From: JAKACA01 sp963769255
Lineage (GTDB): Bacteria > Actinomycetota > Acidimicrobiia > Acidimicrobiales > Bog-793
NCBI GenBank assembly: GCA_963769255.1
Contig: CAVYKV010000001.1
Span: 2,046,001 to 2,110,000, forward strand
Direction: 5' to 3'
Length of the DNA: 64,000 nt
Translations under genes and position numbers: made by a program
Notes under the pieces: generated by a model
Told to the model about the DNA's origin: nothing
Database searches by the model: none
Seen by the model: only the letters and a program-made list of their open reading frames with translations
Part shown: in pieces, positions 15,988-23,937 of the stretch
How positions within the stretch are numbered: position 1 is the first letter of the stretch
Layout of the letters: the number at the start of each line of letters is the position of its first letter

Positions 15988-17352
15988 TCACATGCGCTCG
16001 AACGAGCGGAAACGTTCCCAGTCGGTGACGGTGGTCTCGAAGGCTCGCAGCTCGACCTCGGCCATGTTGCCGTAGTGCTCGACGATGCGGTCGCCGAAGG
16101 CATCGTGCGCCTTCTCGCTGGCGACGAATCGGTCGGCCGCCGTCCGCATCGTCTGCGGGATGTGCGGAGCCGCCGAGAGATAAGCGTTGCCCATGAACTC
16201 CGGTTCCAGCACGAGCTCGTTCTCGACGCCGTACAAGCCGCCGGCGACGAGCGCCGAGATGGCGAGGTAGGGGTTGACGTCACCGCCGGGGACGCGGCAC
16301 TCCGCTCGGATGCTGTCGCCGTGGCCGACGACGCGGAACGAGCACGTCCTGTTGTCGCGACCCCACGCGATGGCGGTGGGCGCGAAGGAGCCGTCCGCAA
16401 AGCGCTTGTAGCTGTTGATGTTGGGAGCCAGCAGCAGGGTGAAGTCGCCCGTGCAGGCGAGCATGCCGGCGAGGAATTGCTCGAAGATCTCCGACATGCC
16501 GTGCTGGCGATGGCCGGCGAAGACGGGGACGCCTTCCGGGTCGCGCAGCGAGAGGTGGATGTGGCAGCTGTTGCCCTCGCGCTGGTCGTACTTGGCCATG
16601 AACGTGATGGCGTAGCCCTCCTGGGCGGCGATCTCCTTGATGCCGGTCTTGAACAGGACGTGCTCGTCGGCCTTGGCCACGAGCTCGCCGTAGCGGCAGG
16701 CGATCTCGTGCTGACCGAGGTTGCACTCCCCTTTCACCGACTCCACCCACATGCCGGCGTCGTTCATGTCCCGGCGGATGCGGCTCAAGAGGGGCTCGAT
16801 GCGGGAGGTCCCGAGGACGGAGTAGTCGACGTTGTAGCGGTTGGCGGGCGTGAGGTTCCGGTAGGCCCGGTCCCAGGCGTCCTCGTAGGTGTTCTCGAAG
16901 ACGATGAACTCGAGCTCGGTGCCGGCGAGACCGGTCCAGCCATGCTCGGCCAGGCGGGCCACCTGTCCCTGGAGGATTTGGCGGGGGGCTGCCGCTACCG
17001 GGGCGCTGTCCTCCCAGGCGAGGTCGGCCTGGCAGACGACGGTCCTCGGGTGCCACGGCATGAAGCGAAGCGTCTTCAGGTCGGGCTGCATGACGAAGTC
17101 GCCGTAACCCGTGTCCCAGGAGGACATCTCGTAGCCCGACACGGTGTTCATGTCGATGTCCACGGCCAGTAGGTAGGCGCACGCCTCTGTGGCGTTCTCG
17201 ACGACCTCGGAGAGGAAGTGCCTGGCGTCGAAACGCTTCCCCTGCAGCCGGCCCTGCATGTCGGTGAAGACGACGAGGACGGTGTCGACCTCGTCCTCGG
17301 CCACGAGGCCTTCGAGGTTGTGGATCGTGAGGCGAGCCGGACCTTTCCTCAC
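15988..17352 (-). CDS. puuA: Glutamine-synthetase-family ligase, PuuA-like
   Basis: 454 residues from a GTG at 17352 with GAGGAGGT just ahead; the open frame reaches 17487 but that part lacks family resemblance. Glutamine synthetase fold: TELEFIVFE and NLGQHEI supply metal-binding acids, NSCHIHLSL the ATP/metal loop, NINSYKRF and CRVPGGDVNPYLA the glutamate site. VFTDMQGRLQGKRFDARHF at the N-terminus is typical of gamma-glutamyl-polyamine synthetases. I infer ATP-dependent coupling of glutamate to putrescine or another amine. First gene of the polyamine-type operon; 109 bases separate it from the GGDEF gene. Confidence 0.87.
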   Translation of the reverse strand: MRKGPARLTIHNLEGLVAEDEVDTVLVVFTDMQGRLQGKRFDARHFLSEVVENATEACAYLLAVDIDMNTVSGYEMSSWDTGYGDFVMQPDLKTLRFMPWHPRTVVCQADLAWEDSAPVAAAPRQILQGQVARLAEHGWTGLAGTELEFIVFENTYEDAWDRAYRNLTPANRYNVDYSVLGTSRIEPLLSRIRRDMNDAGMWVESVKGECNLGQHEIACRYGELVAKADEHVLFKTGIKEIAAQEGYAITFMAKYDQREGNSCHIHLSLRDPEGVPVFAGHRQHGMSEIFEQFLAGMLACTGDFTLLLAPNINSYKRFADGSFAPTAIAWGRDNRTCSFRVVGHGDSIRAECRVPGGDVNPYLAISALVAGGLYGVENELVLEPEFMGNAYLSAAPHIPQTMRTAADRFVASEKAHDAFGDRIVEHYGNMAEVELRAFETTVTDWERFRSFERM

Positions 17353-17461
17353 GCGACCTCCTCTGTTCGCAGGTGACCCGATCATGCCGCGTCCGTGGGG
17401 ACGGCGCCCACCAGGCCACAGCCGGCCCGAGCCGCCTGGCGGCAGCAGGGCCGATCCTCCC

Positions 17462-18439
17462 TCAGACGGCGGCGGCCCCCTCCGCATCGCTGCGTTGCGG
17501 CGCCGCCGTCACGAGGAGGCCGGCGACGTCGGCCTGTTCCCCCGGAGCGTGCACGGCTCCCCCGAGATGGAAGGCGAGGCTGTAGGGCCGCCCGGACGTG
17601 CGGTTGTACTCGCGGGCATGCACGACGATTCGGTCGATGACGAGGCGGGCGGCGTTGGAGTCGGCACCGATGAGGAGGATGGCGAACTCGTCCGAACCGA
17701 TGCGGCCCACGAGGTCGGAGCCACGGACCGTGTGCTCGAGCACCTGGGCCGCCTCGGAGAGGGCGAGGTCGCCCGCATCGGCCCCGAGAGCGTCGTTGAT
17801 GCGCCCGAGACCGGCGACATCGGCCCGCAGCACGACGGAGGGGAGCTTCCGACGATCGCCGAAGGCGAGCATGCGGTTGCCCACGCGGTCGAAGTTGCGG
17901 GCGTTCATGACGCCCGTGACGGCGTCCGTCGTCACGTAGGGCAGCGGCGAGAGGTCCGTCTCGATGAGGGCGGCAAGGTCGCCGAGGGCCTCGGGCTCGG
18001 ACGGCGGGAAGCTCCGCATCCGGGTGTCCACGACGGCGAGCGCCCCGATCGCCTCTCCCGTCGGGGCGTGCAGCGGCACGCCGGCGTAGGTCACGATGCC
18101 GGGGTTGGCGGTCACGGCCTGCAGGTGGTTGAAGCGGACGTCCCCGCGTGCGTCGGCCACGAGGAGCGGCCGGTCATGCGCCACGACATGCGAGCAGAAC
18201 CAGTGCTCGCGGGGCGGTTGCCCGAGGTCCGTACCCAGCTGCCGGCCCCCGTAGATCGACTTCAGGAAGACGCGATCCTCCGCCACGAGGGTCATGATGC
18301 CGATGGGCGCCTCGCTGAGACGAGCCGCCAGCTGCACGATGCGGTCGAAGCGGGGTTCGGGCGGCGTGTCGAGAAGGCGCAACTCGTGCAGCGCGAAGAG
18401 GCGACCCATCTCGTCCGGCGCGTAGGGTGCCGCCTCCAC
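17462..18439 (-). CDS. GAF-GGDEF domain protein (diguanylate-cyclase-like)
   Basis: 325 residues. Residues 10-155 are a GAF domain of the type starting LHELRLLDTPPEPRFDRIVQ, with EHWFCSHVV and a sensing pocket. Residues 170-310 are a GGDEF domain, where the signature is GSDEF (about 257-261), followed by a shortened, poorly conserved end. Second-position Ser occurs in some active cyclases, but loss of the usual C-terminal part leaves c-di-GMP synthesis uncertain. No inhibitory RxxD is obvious. Its first 266 bases overlap the frame of the upstream S15 gene, probably because that gene is frameshifted. Confidence 0.82.
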   Translation of the reverse strand: MEAAPYAPDEMGRLFALHELRLLDTPPEPRFDRIVQLAARLSEAPIGIMTLVAEDRVFLKSIYGGRQLGTDLGQPPREHWFCSHVVAHDRPLLVADARGDVRFNHLQAVTANPGIVTYAGVPLHAPTGEAIGALAVVDTRMRSFPPSEPEALGDLAALIETDLSPLPYVTTDAVTGVMNARNFDRVGNRMLAFGDRRKLPSVVLRADVAGLGRINDALGADAGDLALSEAAQVLEHTVRGSDLVGRIGSDEFAILLIGADSNAARLVIDRIVVHAREYNRTSGRPYSLAFHLGGAVHAPGEQADVAGLLVTAAPQRSDAEGAAAV

Positions 18440-20396
18440 ACGGCGAGACTAGCGGTGGGCCGGGAGGGGCGGCCGACGAGGAGGCCCCGGCCATCGGCCT
18501 CAGCCCGGCCGGGCGAGACCGATGGTGGCGCTCAGCGCGGTCGACGACGATTCGGAAGGTGCCGTTCGAGGCCCGGAACCAGGGCGACGTGCTGCCCACG
18601 AGCTCGAGTTCGAGGGTATGGCCGGCCGCCACCGTGTAGAGGTTGGGGTCCAGCTGGAAGGTGACGGCTTCGGCCCCGCTGCTCCGCGAGGTGCTGCCCG
18701 TCGCCTGGTCGACGTCCGGGCGGAAGACGGCCGCTTCGATGAGCTGCCGCTTGCCGCCTGGGTCGACGTCCCAGAGGCGCCCCACGAGCTCCGGGTAGTC
18801 GCCCGTCACGTGCAGCTCGGCGTGCACGACGAGGCCCCCGAGGAGCGTCGTCGGACGCCCCACGGACAGCCGGTAGACCGCCGTGCCGCCTTCCCGCTTG
18901 GCGCTCGTGAGGGCGCAGTAGCGCGAGGTGTAGGCGGGGTCAAGGGCATTGGCGACGGTCACGGAGCCGCCGGAGGAGGTCACCGTCTGGGACGGGGCGG
19001 ACCCGAGCGAGAGCGAGCCGGCCTGCAGTGACGTGAAGGACGCTCCGGTGAGCGAGGGCGCCGACGGAGCGCTCGCCGGGCACGTCGTCCCGATGGCGAG
19101 CACGCCGGAAGGAGGGCTCGCGTGACGGAGCATGACGTCGTTCAGGAACGTGATCGCCTGCGCCGTCTGCTCGAGCACGTCGGCGGGCTTGTTGTGCGCC
19201 CAGCCGTGCCCGACGTCGTCGAAGATCATCATGAGCGGCGTGTGCTCCCCGGCCGCCTGCACGCGGGCGGCGTAGTGGAGCGCCTCCGAGACCGGAAAGA
19301 GCGTGTCGGTCCACCCGCTCTGGATCACGGCCGGCGCCGGTCCCCCGGCCGGCATGGGGATCCCGATGGCCGAGTGGTACTCCTGCAGCTGAGCGAGGGC
19401 GGCGCCGTCGGCCGCCGAGTACGGCTCTCCCTGTGAGATGTCACGGAACCAGCCCCTGATGTCGGCCGAGGGGTCGCTGCCGGCGGGGGCGAGGAATCCC
19501 GCCGTCGTCGCGAAGTAGAGCAGGTTGTTCCAGGATTGCTTCTCCACTCCGGCAGGCTGCAGGTCGTCGACTGCCGGGGTCTCGAGCGAGGTCAGGAGAT
19601 GACCGTTCGGGACGAGGGCGGTGACGAGGTCGTCCCACGGCCACTCGGCGTAGACGGCCGCCACGGCCATCGGCACGTGCCGCCGCGGGCTCGTCCAGGG
19701 CACGAGGGCGCCATCGGGCTCCCGCACCCGGTTCTTCAGCATGGCGAGCTCGAGCGCCTGGCCGGCCCCGTAGGAGACTCCCGTTACGGCGATGTCCGGC
19801 CTCGCAAGCCCCTCGTCGACGAGCAGGCCGGCGAGGTACTGCGTGTCCCGCACCTCGTAGCGCTGGTCGGCGAGGCGGACGAAGCCGTTGTCGCAACCAG
19901 GTGTGGCCCGCCGTGAGGCAGGCGTCCCGCACGAGTCGCCGAAGCCCCTCGCCGTGTACATCAGCACCGCATAACCCATGCGGGCGAAGGTGACGTCGTC
20001 GACGAGACCGTCGTCGCGCTTCGTCTCCCAGTCCTTCTTCGAGCCCCCGAGACCATGCAGCATGACGATGAGCGGGAAGGGTCCGCGCCCGCCGGCCGGG
20101 AGGGCGACGTCGGCGTCGAGGGGGACGCCGTCGAAGCTCGGCACTCGCAGGTCCCGTCCTCCCACCTGGCCGCCGATGCAGAGGCGGATGCCGTAGCGGG
20201 GAGGGCAGCTGAGCACGCCGAAGGGGTGCGGAATGGCGGGCGGCGGCGGTTCGACGGCGGGCGCCGCCGCCGGGCGAGCGCTGCTGCACGCTGCAAGGGA
20301 TGCGGCGGCGAGGAGGAGGGCGGCGGTCGACGCACCGGCGCAGTGGTGGCGGCGCCTCCCGCCGGCACCACGGCCTGAGGAGAGCACGGCGCGCAT
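18174..20396 (-). CDS. Secreted S15/CocE-like alpha/beta hydrolase lipoprotein, 3' end frameshifted
   Basis: From ATG 20396 the protein starts with a lipoprotein signal (lipobox LAAC near residue 34), so it is tethered outside. The hydrolase core has FPLIVMLHGLGGSKKDW, nucleophile in TGVSYGAGQA (GxSYxG of X-Pro peptidases and cocaine-esterase-like enzymes), and DDVGHGWAHN for the His. A beta-jelly-roll domain follows, ending near GTFRIVVDR. The frame then runs 266 bases into the GAF-GGDEF gene with alien sequence. Removing one base near 18535-18540 gives LSATIGLARPG and a stop at 18500, clear of the neighbour. Substrate unknown. Confidence 0.8.
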   Translation of the reverse strand: MRAVLSSGRGAGGRRRHHCAGASTAALLLAAASLAACSSARPAAAPAVEPPPPAIPHPFGVLSCPPRYGIRLCIGGQVGGRDLRVPSFDGVPLDADVALPAGGRGPFPLIVMLHGLGGSKKDWETKRDDGLVDDVTFARMGYAVLMYTARGFGDSCGTPASRRATPGCDNGFVRLADQRYEVRDTQYLAGLLVDEGLARPDIAVTGVSYGAGQALELAMLKNRVREPDGALVPWTSPRRHVPMAVAAVYAEWPWDDLVTALVPNGHLLTSLETPAVDDLQPAGVEKQSWNNLLYFATTAGFLAPAGSDPSADIRGWFRDISQGEPYSAADGAALAQLQEYHSAIGIPMPAGGPAPAVIQSGWTDTLFPVSEALHYAARVQAAGEHTPLMMIFDDVGHGWAHNKPADVLEQTAQAITFLNDVMLRHASPPSGVLAIGTTCPASAPSAPSLTGASFTSLQAGSLSLGSAPSQTVTSSGGSVTVANALDPAYTSRYCALTSAKREGGTAVYRLSVGRPTTLLGGLVVHAELHVTGDYPELVGRLWDVDPGGKRQLIEAAVFRPDVDQATGSTSRSSGAEAVTFQLDPNLYTVAAGHTLELELVGSTSPWFRASNGTFRIVVDRAERHHRSRPAGLRPMAGASSSAAPPGPPLVSPCGGGTLRAGRDGSPLRAARVAPSRHAARTPLRPHRAAGGSSQRGAHRHHDPRGGGSRLPEVDLRGPAAGYGPRATAPRALVLLACRGA

Positions 20397-20437
20397 GCTA
20401 GGACCTGGGTACCCGATACCGGCGACAGGAGGACGCG

Positions 20438-20599
20438 ATGGCCACACACGACGAGATCGTCGAAGCACTGCGGGAGCGGATGCTCGAAGCCATCACCTCT
20501 CGCAACATGACCTCCGAGACGCTCCTCACCCTGGCAGAGGCCTACGCCTGGCTCGTCGCGCCCGATCAGCCGCACGGCCCCCGCAAGGCCGGGACCTGA
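20438..20599 (+). CDS. Small conserved-looking helical protein (53 residues)
   Basis: Too short for most gene finders, but the start is strong: AGGAGG five bases before ATG 20438. It begins MATHDEIVEALRERM and continues as two amphipathic helices (MLEAITSRNM, ETLLTLAEAYAWL). Codon third positions are G/C-rich, as in real genes here. It is transcribed away from the S15 lipoprotein gene, from which 41 bases separate it. I do not recognise a family; the helical pattern could suit a small dimerising or regulatory protein. Function unknown. Confidence 0.6.
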   Translation: MATHDEIVEALRERMLEAITSRNMTSETLLTLAEAYAWLVAPDQPHGPRKAGT

Positions 20600-20683
20600 G
20601 CCTTCGGCCAGCGGGAAAATTTCCCCTCAAGTCCGGGCAAGAGCTGCCGACACTTAACGAAGCCTGTTCCAAAGCGTTACGAC

Positions 20684-20713
20684 CGCCTCCGGCTCCCCCC
20701 TTCGCCGGAGGCG
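20684..20713. terminator. Hairpin between convergent genes
   Basis: CGCCTCCGGC pairs perfectly with GCCGGAGGCG around a ten-base loop. It lies between the 53-residue gene (plus) and the SDR gene (minus), 20 bases from the SDR stop, so it can serve both strands. There is no T-run, as is common for high-GC actinobacterial terminators. Inferred. Confidence 0.55.
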
Positions 20714-20733
20714 TCGTCGCGTCTGGACACCCC

Positions 20734-21534
20734 TCACACGCCCAGGCTCGACCTCGCCGCCTTCTCGAAGAGGGCGTAGGGGATGATCCGCTTGGCCACG
20801 ATGCCCGCCCGCTCCTCGAGCTTGCCGACGCTCCGGCGGCGTGGGACCCGGGGGGCCGTCAGCACCTTTGCGACGGCGGCGGCAACGCTCTCCGGCGCCG
20901 CCCCGTCGGCCTCGTCCCGCTCCATGAGGTCGACTGCCTTCCTGACGGCGTCACGGTACGTAGCGTCTCCCGCCTCCGGTGCCACCTCACGACGGCTGGC
21001 GGTGAAGTTCGTGCGAACGTTGCCGGGCTGCACGAGGCACACGTCGATACCGAAGGGCGCCACCTCGTAGGCGAGAGCCTCGCCGTATCCCTCCAGGGCG
21101 AACTTACTGGCACTGTAGAAGGCCTGGAAGGGGATGCCGATGACTCCTCCGATCGAGCTCACGAGCACGATGCGGCCGCCCCCGTGCGACCGCATGACGG
21201 GCAGCGCCGCCTGCACGAGGCGGACGGCACCCCAGAAGTTTGTTTCGAACTGCGCCTTGGCCTCGGCGATGGGGGTTTCTTCGACGGCTCCGGCAAGGCC
21301 CCATCCCGCACAGGCGACCACGGCATCGAGTGCCCCGTGCTCCTCCACGACGCCTGCCACGCCGGAAGCGACGGATTCGTCGCTGTCGACGTCCATGACG
21401 AGGCCGGACCAGCCGCCTGACGAGGTGCCCCGCCGGCTGGCGCCGGCGACCGTCCAGCCGCTCTCGTGCAGCCGGTCGGCGCACGCCCGCCCGATGCCGG
21501 CCGACGCCCCGGTGATGACCACGACCCGGCCCAT
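20734..21534 (-). CDS. SDR-family oxidoreductase
   Basis: 266 residues. Classical SDR: TGASAGIG near residue 8, SRRG after strand beta2 (basic, suggesting NADPH), ACAGWGLAG, and FYSASKFALEGY with the Tyr-Lys pair. The C-terminal 60 residues (SVAAAVAKVL, VGKLEERAGIVAKRIIPYALFEKA) resemble SDRs acting on lipids or retinol-like substrates. It stands alone, pointing away from the carrier-protein ligase gene, with a 207-base gap that may hold both promoters. Substrate unknown; no obvious tie to the ligase system. Confidence 0.87.
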   Translation of the reverse strand: MGRVVVITGASAGIGRACADRLHESGWTVAGASRRGTSSGGWSGLVMDVDSDESVASGVAGVVEEHGALDAVVACAGWGLAGAVEETPIAEAKAQFETNFWGAVRLVQAALPVMRSHGGGRIVLVSSIGGVIGIPFQAFYSASKFALEGYGEALAYEVAPFGIDVCLVQPGNVRTNFTASRREVAPEAGDATYRDAVRKAVDLMERDEADGAAPESVAAAVAKVLTAPRVPRRRSVGKLEERAGIVAKRIIPYALFEKAARSSLGV

Positions 21535-21741
21535 GTCCGACCTCCTCGACGCTCGCCGCCTGCCGGCGGGCCGAGGCTAATAGGAGTCATGGCCCCGCCC
21601 CCGGCTGGGATAGCCTGAGCGGCGACTCGAAGGAAGGACGACGGTGGCATCGAGACGGCGGCGGGGGCACGAAGCCAGAGCGAGCGCCTGCCTCCCCTCG
21701 GGGAGGCCCCGCAGCGGCCGGCCGCCCCGGCGGAGGCGGTC

Positions 21742-22650
21742 ATGACGGCCGCCTCGCCGGAGGACTTCCGGGCCGCTCTCCTCGCCGCCGGCGTCCTTGC
21801 GGAGACAGCGGAGGAAGGGCTGTACGGTCGATCCGACGCCTTCGAGACCGTGGCGCTGGCCTTCGACTCGCTCATCACGCACACGGCCCGCGAGCTGGGC
21901 GCCACTCGCTGGAACTTCGCTCCCGTGCAGCCGCGGACGAGCTTCGAGCGAACCGGTTACCTGTCCTCCTTCCCGCAGCTCGTGGGCGCTGTCGAGGTGT
22001 TCCTCGGCGGCAACCCCGAGCACGCCGCGCTGATCCGCGACCTCGAGTCCGGCGAGGACTGGAGCCGCCACCTGCAACGCTCCGGCACCGTCCTCTGCCC
22101 GGCCTGCTGCCAGCCCATCTACCCGATGATGGGTGGGCGCCTGAGCGCCGACGAGGTGCTCATCGACGTGACCGGCTGGTGCTTTCGCCACGAGCCGTCA
22201 CGCGACCCCTGTCGGATGCAGGCCTTCCGGCAGCATGATGTCGTCTTCCTCGGCCGTCCGGAGGGCGTGCGGGCCCACCTCGACGGCTGGCTCGACCGGG
22301 GCACCGAGCTGCTCGGCCTCCTCGGGATCGAGGTCGAGCGCGTCGTCGCCAACGACCCCTTCTTCGGACGCTCCGGCACCATCATGGCAACGAGCATGCG
22401 CACGGCCGAGCTGAAACGCGAGCTCCTCGCGGCCGTCGCCTCGGACACGCCGGGCACGGCGGTCATGTCCGCCAACGAGCACAAGGACCACTTCAGCGGC
22501 ACCTTCGGTATCGAGAGCCCGGACGGCTCGCCGGCGGAGACGGCCTGCATCGGCTTCGGCCTCGAACGCGTCACGCTGGCGCTCTTCGACCGCCATGGGA
22601 TGGACACGGCTGCCTGGCCGGACGACGTGCGCCGCCGCCTTCGCCTCTGA
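21742..22650 (+). CDS. Amino acid:[carrier protein] ligase 1 (class II aaRS-like)
   Basis: 302 residues. It is a truncated homologue of the catalytic core of methanogen-type (atypical) seryl-tRNA synthetase, of the group shown in Bradyrhizobium and others to adenylate a small amino acid and load it on a carrier protein instead of tRNA. Zinc-site segments are visible: LCPACCQPIYP, CFRHEPSRDPCRMQAFR and ETACIGFGLERV; the last two also carry class II motifs 2 and 3. No tRNA-binding domain is present. It converges on its paralogue ligase 2, 40 bases away. Compared with ligase 2 it has RQHD in place of RMHE after motif 2, hinting at a different amino acid. Confidence 0.88.
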   Translation: MTAASPEDFRAALLAAGVLAETAEEGLYGRSDAFETVALAFDSLITHTARELGATRWNFAPVQPRTSFERTGYLSSFPQLVGAVEVFLGGNPEHAALIRDLESGEDWSRHLQRSGTVLCPACCQPIYPMMGGRLSADEVLIDVTGWCFRHEPSRDPCRMQAFRQHDVVFLGRPEGVRAHLDGWLDRGTELLGLLGIEVERVVANDPFFGRSGTIMATSMRTAELKRELLAAVASDTPGTAVMSANEHKDHFSGTFGIESPDGSPAETACIGFGLERVTLALFDRHGMDTAAWPDDVRRRLRL

Positions 22651-22690
22651 CCGATTCCGCTCGATGGCGGAGCCGATCGGGATCAGGCGA

Positions 22691-23599
22691 TCAGGACCAG
22701 AGCTGCTGGCGCACCGCCGACGGCCACGATCCCGGATCGAGACCATGGGCGGCGAGGAGGGCAAGGACGACCCGCTCGGTCCCGAAGCCCACACAGGCAC
22801 TGTGCGCTGCCGTGCCGTCCGGCGTCTCGATGCCGAAGCCGCGACCGAAGAGATCGAGGTGGTAGTTGCACGAGACGACGCCCACAGGCCCCTCGCCCGG
22901 CCGCACGGACGTCACGATCTCGTGCTTCAGGCCTTCGGCTCGCTGGTGCGCCGACAGGAGGCGGCCGGCACGGCCGAAGAAGGCACTGCTCCCGAGCATG
23001 GCCTCCACGGGGAGACCGAGCCCGCCGAGGACGTGCGCAGCTCGATCGAGCCAGAGGTCGCGGTGTTGCACGGCGCCGTCGGCGTCGCCCACGTAGACGA
23101 ACTCGTGCATCCGGAACGCCTGCAGCCGGGCGGGGTCGCTGCTCGGCTCGTTGCGGTAGCACTGCCCGAAGACCTCGAAGCGGCGGGCCGCCGCCAGCCG
23201 GCCACGGCACGTCGGGTAGACGGGGTGGCAGGCGGCCGGGCAGAGGGCCACTTCGGAGGGGTCGAACAGCTCGGCCCAGGTCTCGTCGCCGGCCTCCAGG
23301 CGCCGCAGGATCTGCCCGTGGGCGGCATCGTCGCCCTGGAAGGTGCCGATCGTCCCGACGAGATCCGGGAAGGCACGCACGTAGCCGCTCGCCTCGAGCA
23401 CGCTGCGAGGCATGACGGCGGGCACGTGCACGACGTCGGCCGCTTGGTCCGAGCCGGCGGCGCTCACGAGGCGGTCGACGGCGGAAGCGACCGACTCGAA
23501 GGCGCCCGAGCGCAGGTAGATGCCCTCGACTCCGGTCGGGATGAGCAGCCCGGCGTCGATCAGCTGGCTCCGGAAGTCGAGCTCGAGAAGGCTAACCAA
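22691..23599 (-). CDS. Amino acid:[carrier protein] ligase 2 (class II aaRS-like)
   Basis: 302 residues, paralogous to ligase 1 along its whole length. Zinc-site segments: LCPAACHPVYP, CYRNEPSSDPARLQAFRMHE and HSACVGFGTERVVLALL. It would activate an amino acid as adenylate and transfer it to the phosphopantetheine arm of the carrier protein encoded directly upstream, whose last eight bases overlap this gene's start. It is the last gene of a minus-strand operon metA-like, metY-like, carrier protein, ligase 2. Two ligases around one carrier protein suggest either two substrates or two carrier partners. Specificity cannot be read from sequence alone. Confidence 0.88.
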   Translation of the reverse strand: MVSLLELDFRSQLIDAGLLIPTGVEGIYLRSGAFESVASAVDRLVSAAGSDQAADVVHVPAVMPRSVLEASGYVRAFPDLVGTIGTFQGDDAAHGQILRRLEAGDETWAELFDPSEVALCPAACHPVYPTCRGRLAAARRFEVFGQCYRNEPSSDPARLQAFRMHEFVYVGDADGAVQHRDLWLDRAAHVLGGLGLPVEAMLGSSAFFGRAGRLLSAHQRAEGLKHEIVTSVRPGEGPVGVVSCNYHLDLFGRGFGIETPDGTAAHSACVGFGTERVVLALLAAHGLDPGSWPSAVRQQLWS

Positions 23600-23876
23600 G
23601 CTCGGCGGCCTTGTGGTCCTCGAGGAGGCTGCCGAGCGCCTGCGTGAGGGCGCTCACCGTCTGGAACGTGTTCAGGTTGAGCATCTCTTCGGGGAACTCC
23701 ACGTCGAAGCTGTCCTCGAGGGCGAACATGACGCCCACGGTGGCGTGCGAGGTCATGCCGGCATTGAAGAGATCGTCGTCATCGCCCACCTGCTCCATGG
23801 GGACCGACAATCGGCCGTGTTCCGCGATGAGCCTCCGGACTTCGTCCGAGATCGTCGTGCCTGCCTCTGTCATCAT
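23592..23876 (-). CDS. Small acyl/aminoacyl carrier protein
   Basis: 94 residues from the ATG pair at 23876/23873; the open frame upstream to 23912 adds 12 basic residues and lacks a better ribosome site. The phosphopantetheine serine is S43 in DLFNAGMTSHATVGVM, followed by ALEDSFDVEFPEEMLN. The GxTS form, in place of the DSL of fatty-acid ACPs, is characteristic of the carrier proteins that partner class II aaRS-like amino acid ligases in Bradyrhizobium. It needs a phosphopantetheinyl transferase from elsewhere in the genome. Sits between the metY-like gene (61-base gap) and ligase 2 (eight-base overlap). Confidence 0.9.
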   Translation of the reverse strand: MMTEAGTTISDEVRRLIAEHGRLSVPMEQVGDDDDLFNAGMTSHATVGVMFALEDSFDVEFPEEMLNLNTFQTVSALTQALGSLLEDHKAAELG

Positions 23877-23937
23877 GATTCCGCCTCTCTCTGTCTCAAC
23901 AATACTTCGCACCGGCAGGACCCCAGCCCGCTCCGTC

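Noticed and set aside
21644..21745. 33-codon Arg-rich frame (GTG with AAGGAAGGA) ending in ATGA overlap with ligase 1
   Set aside because: Attractive as a leader peptide because of the start site and coupling, but composition is low-complexity Arg and could be chance.
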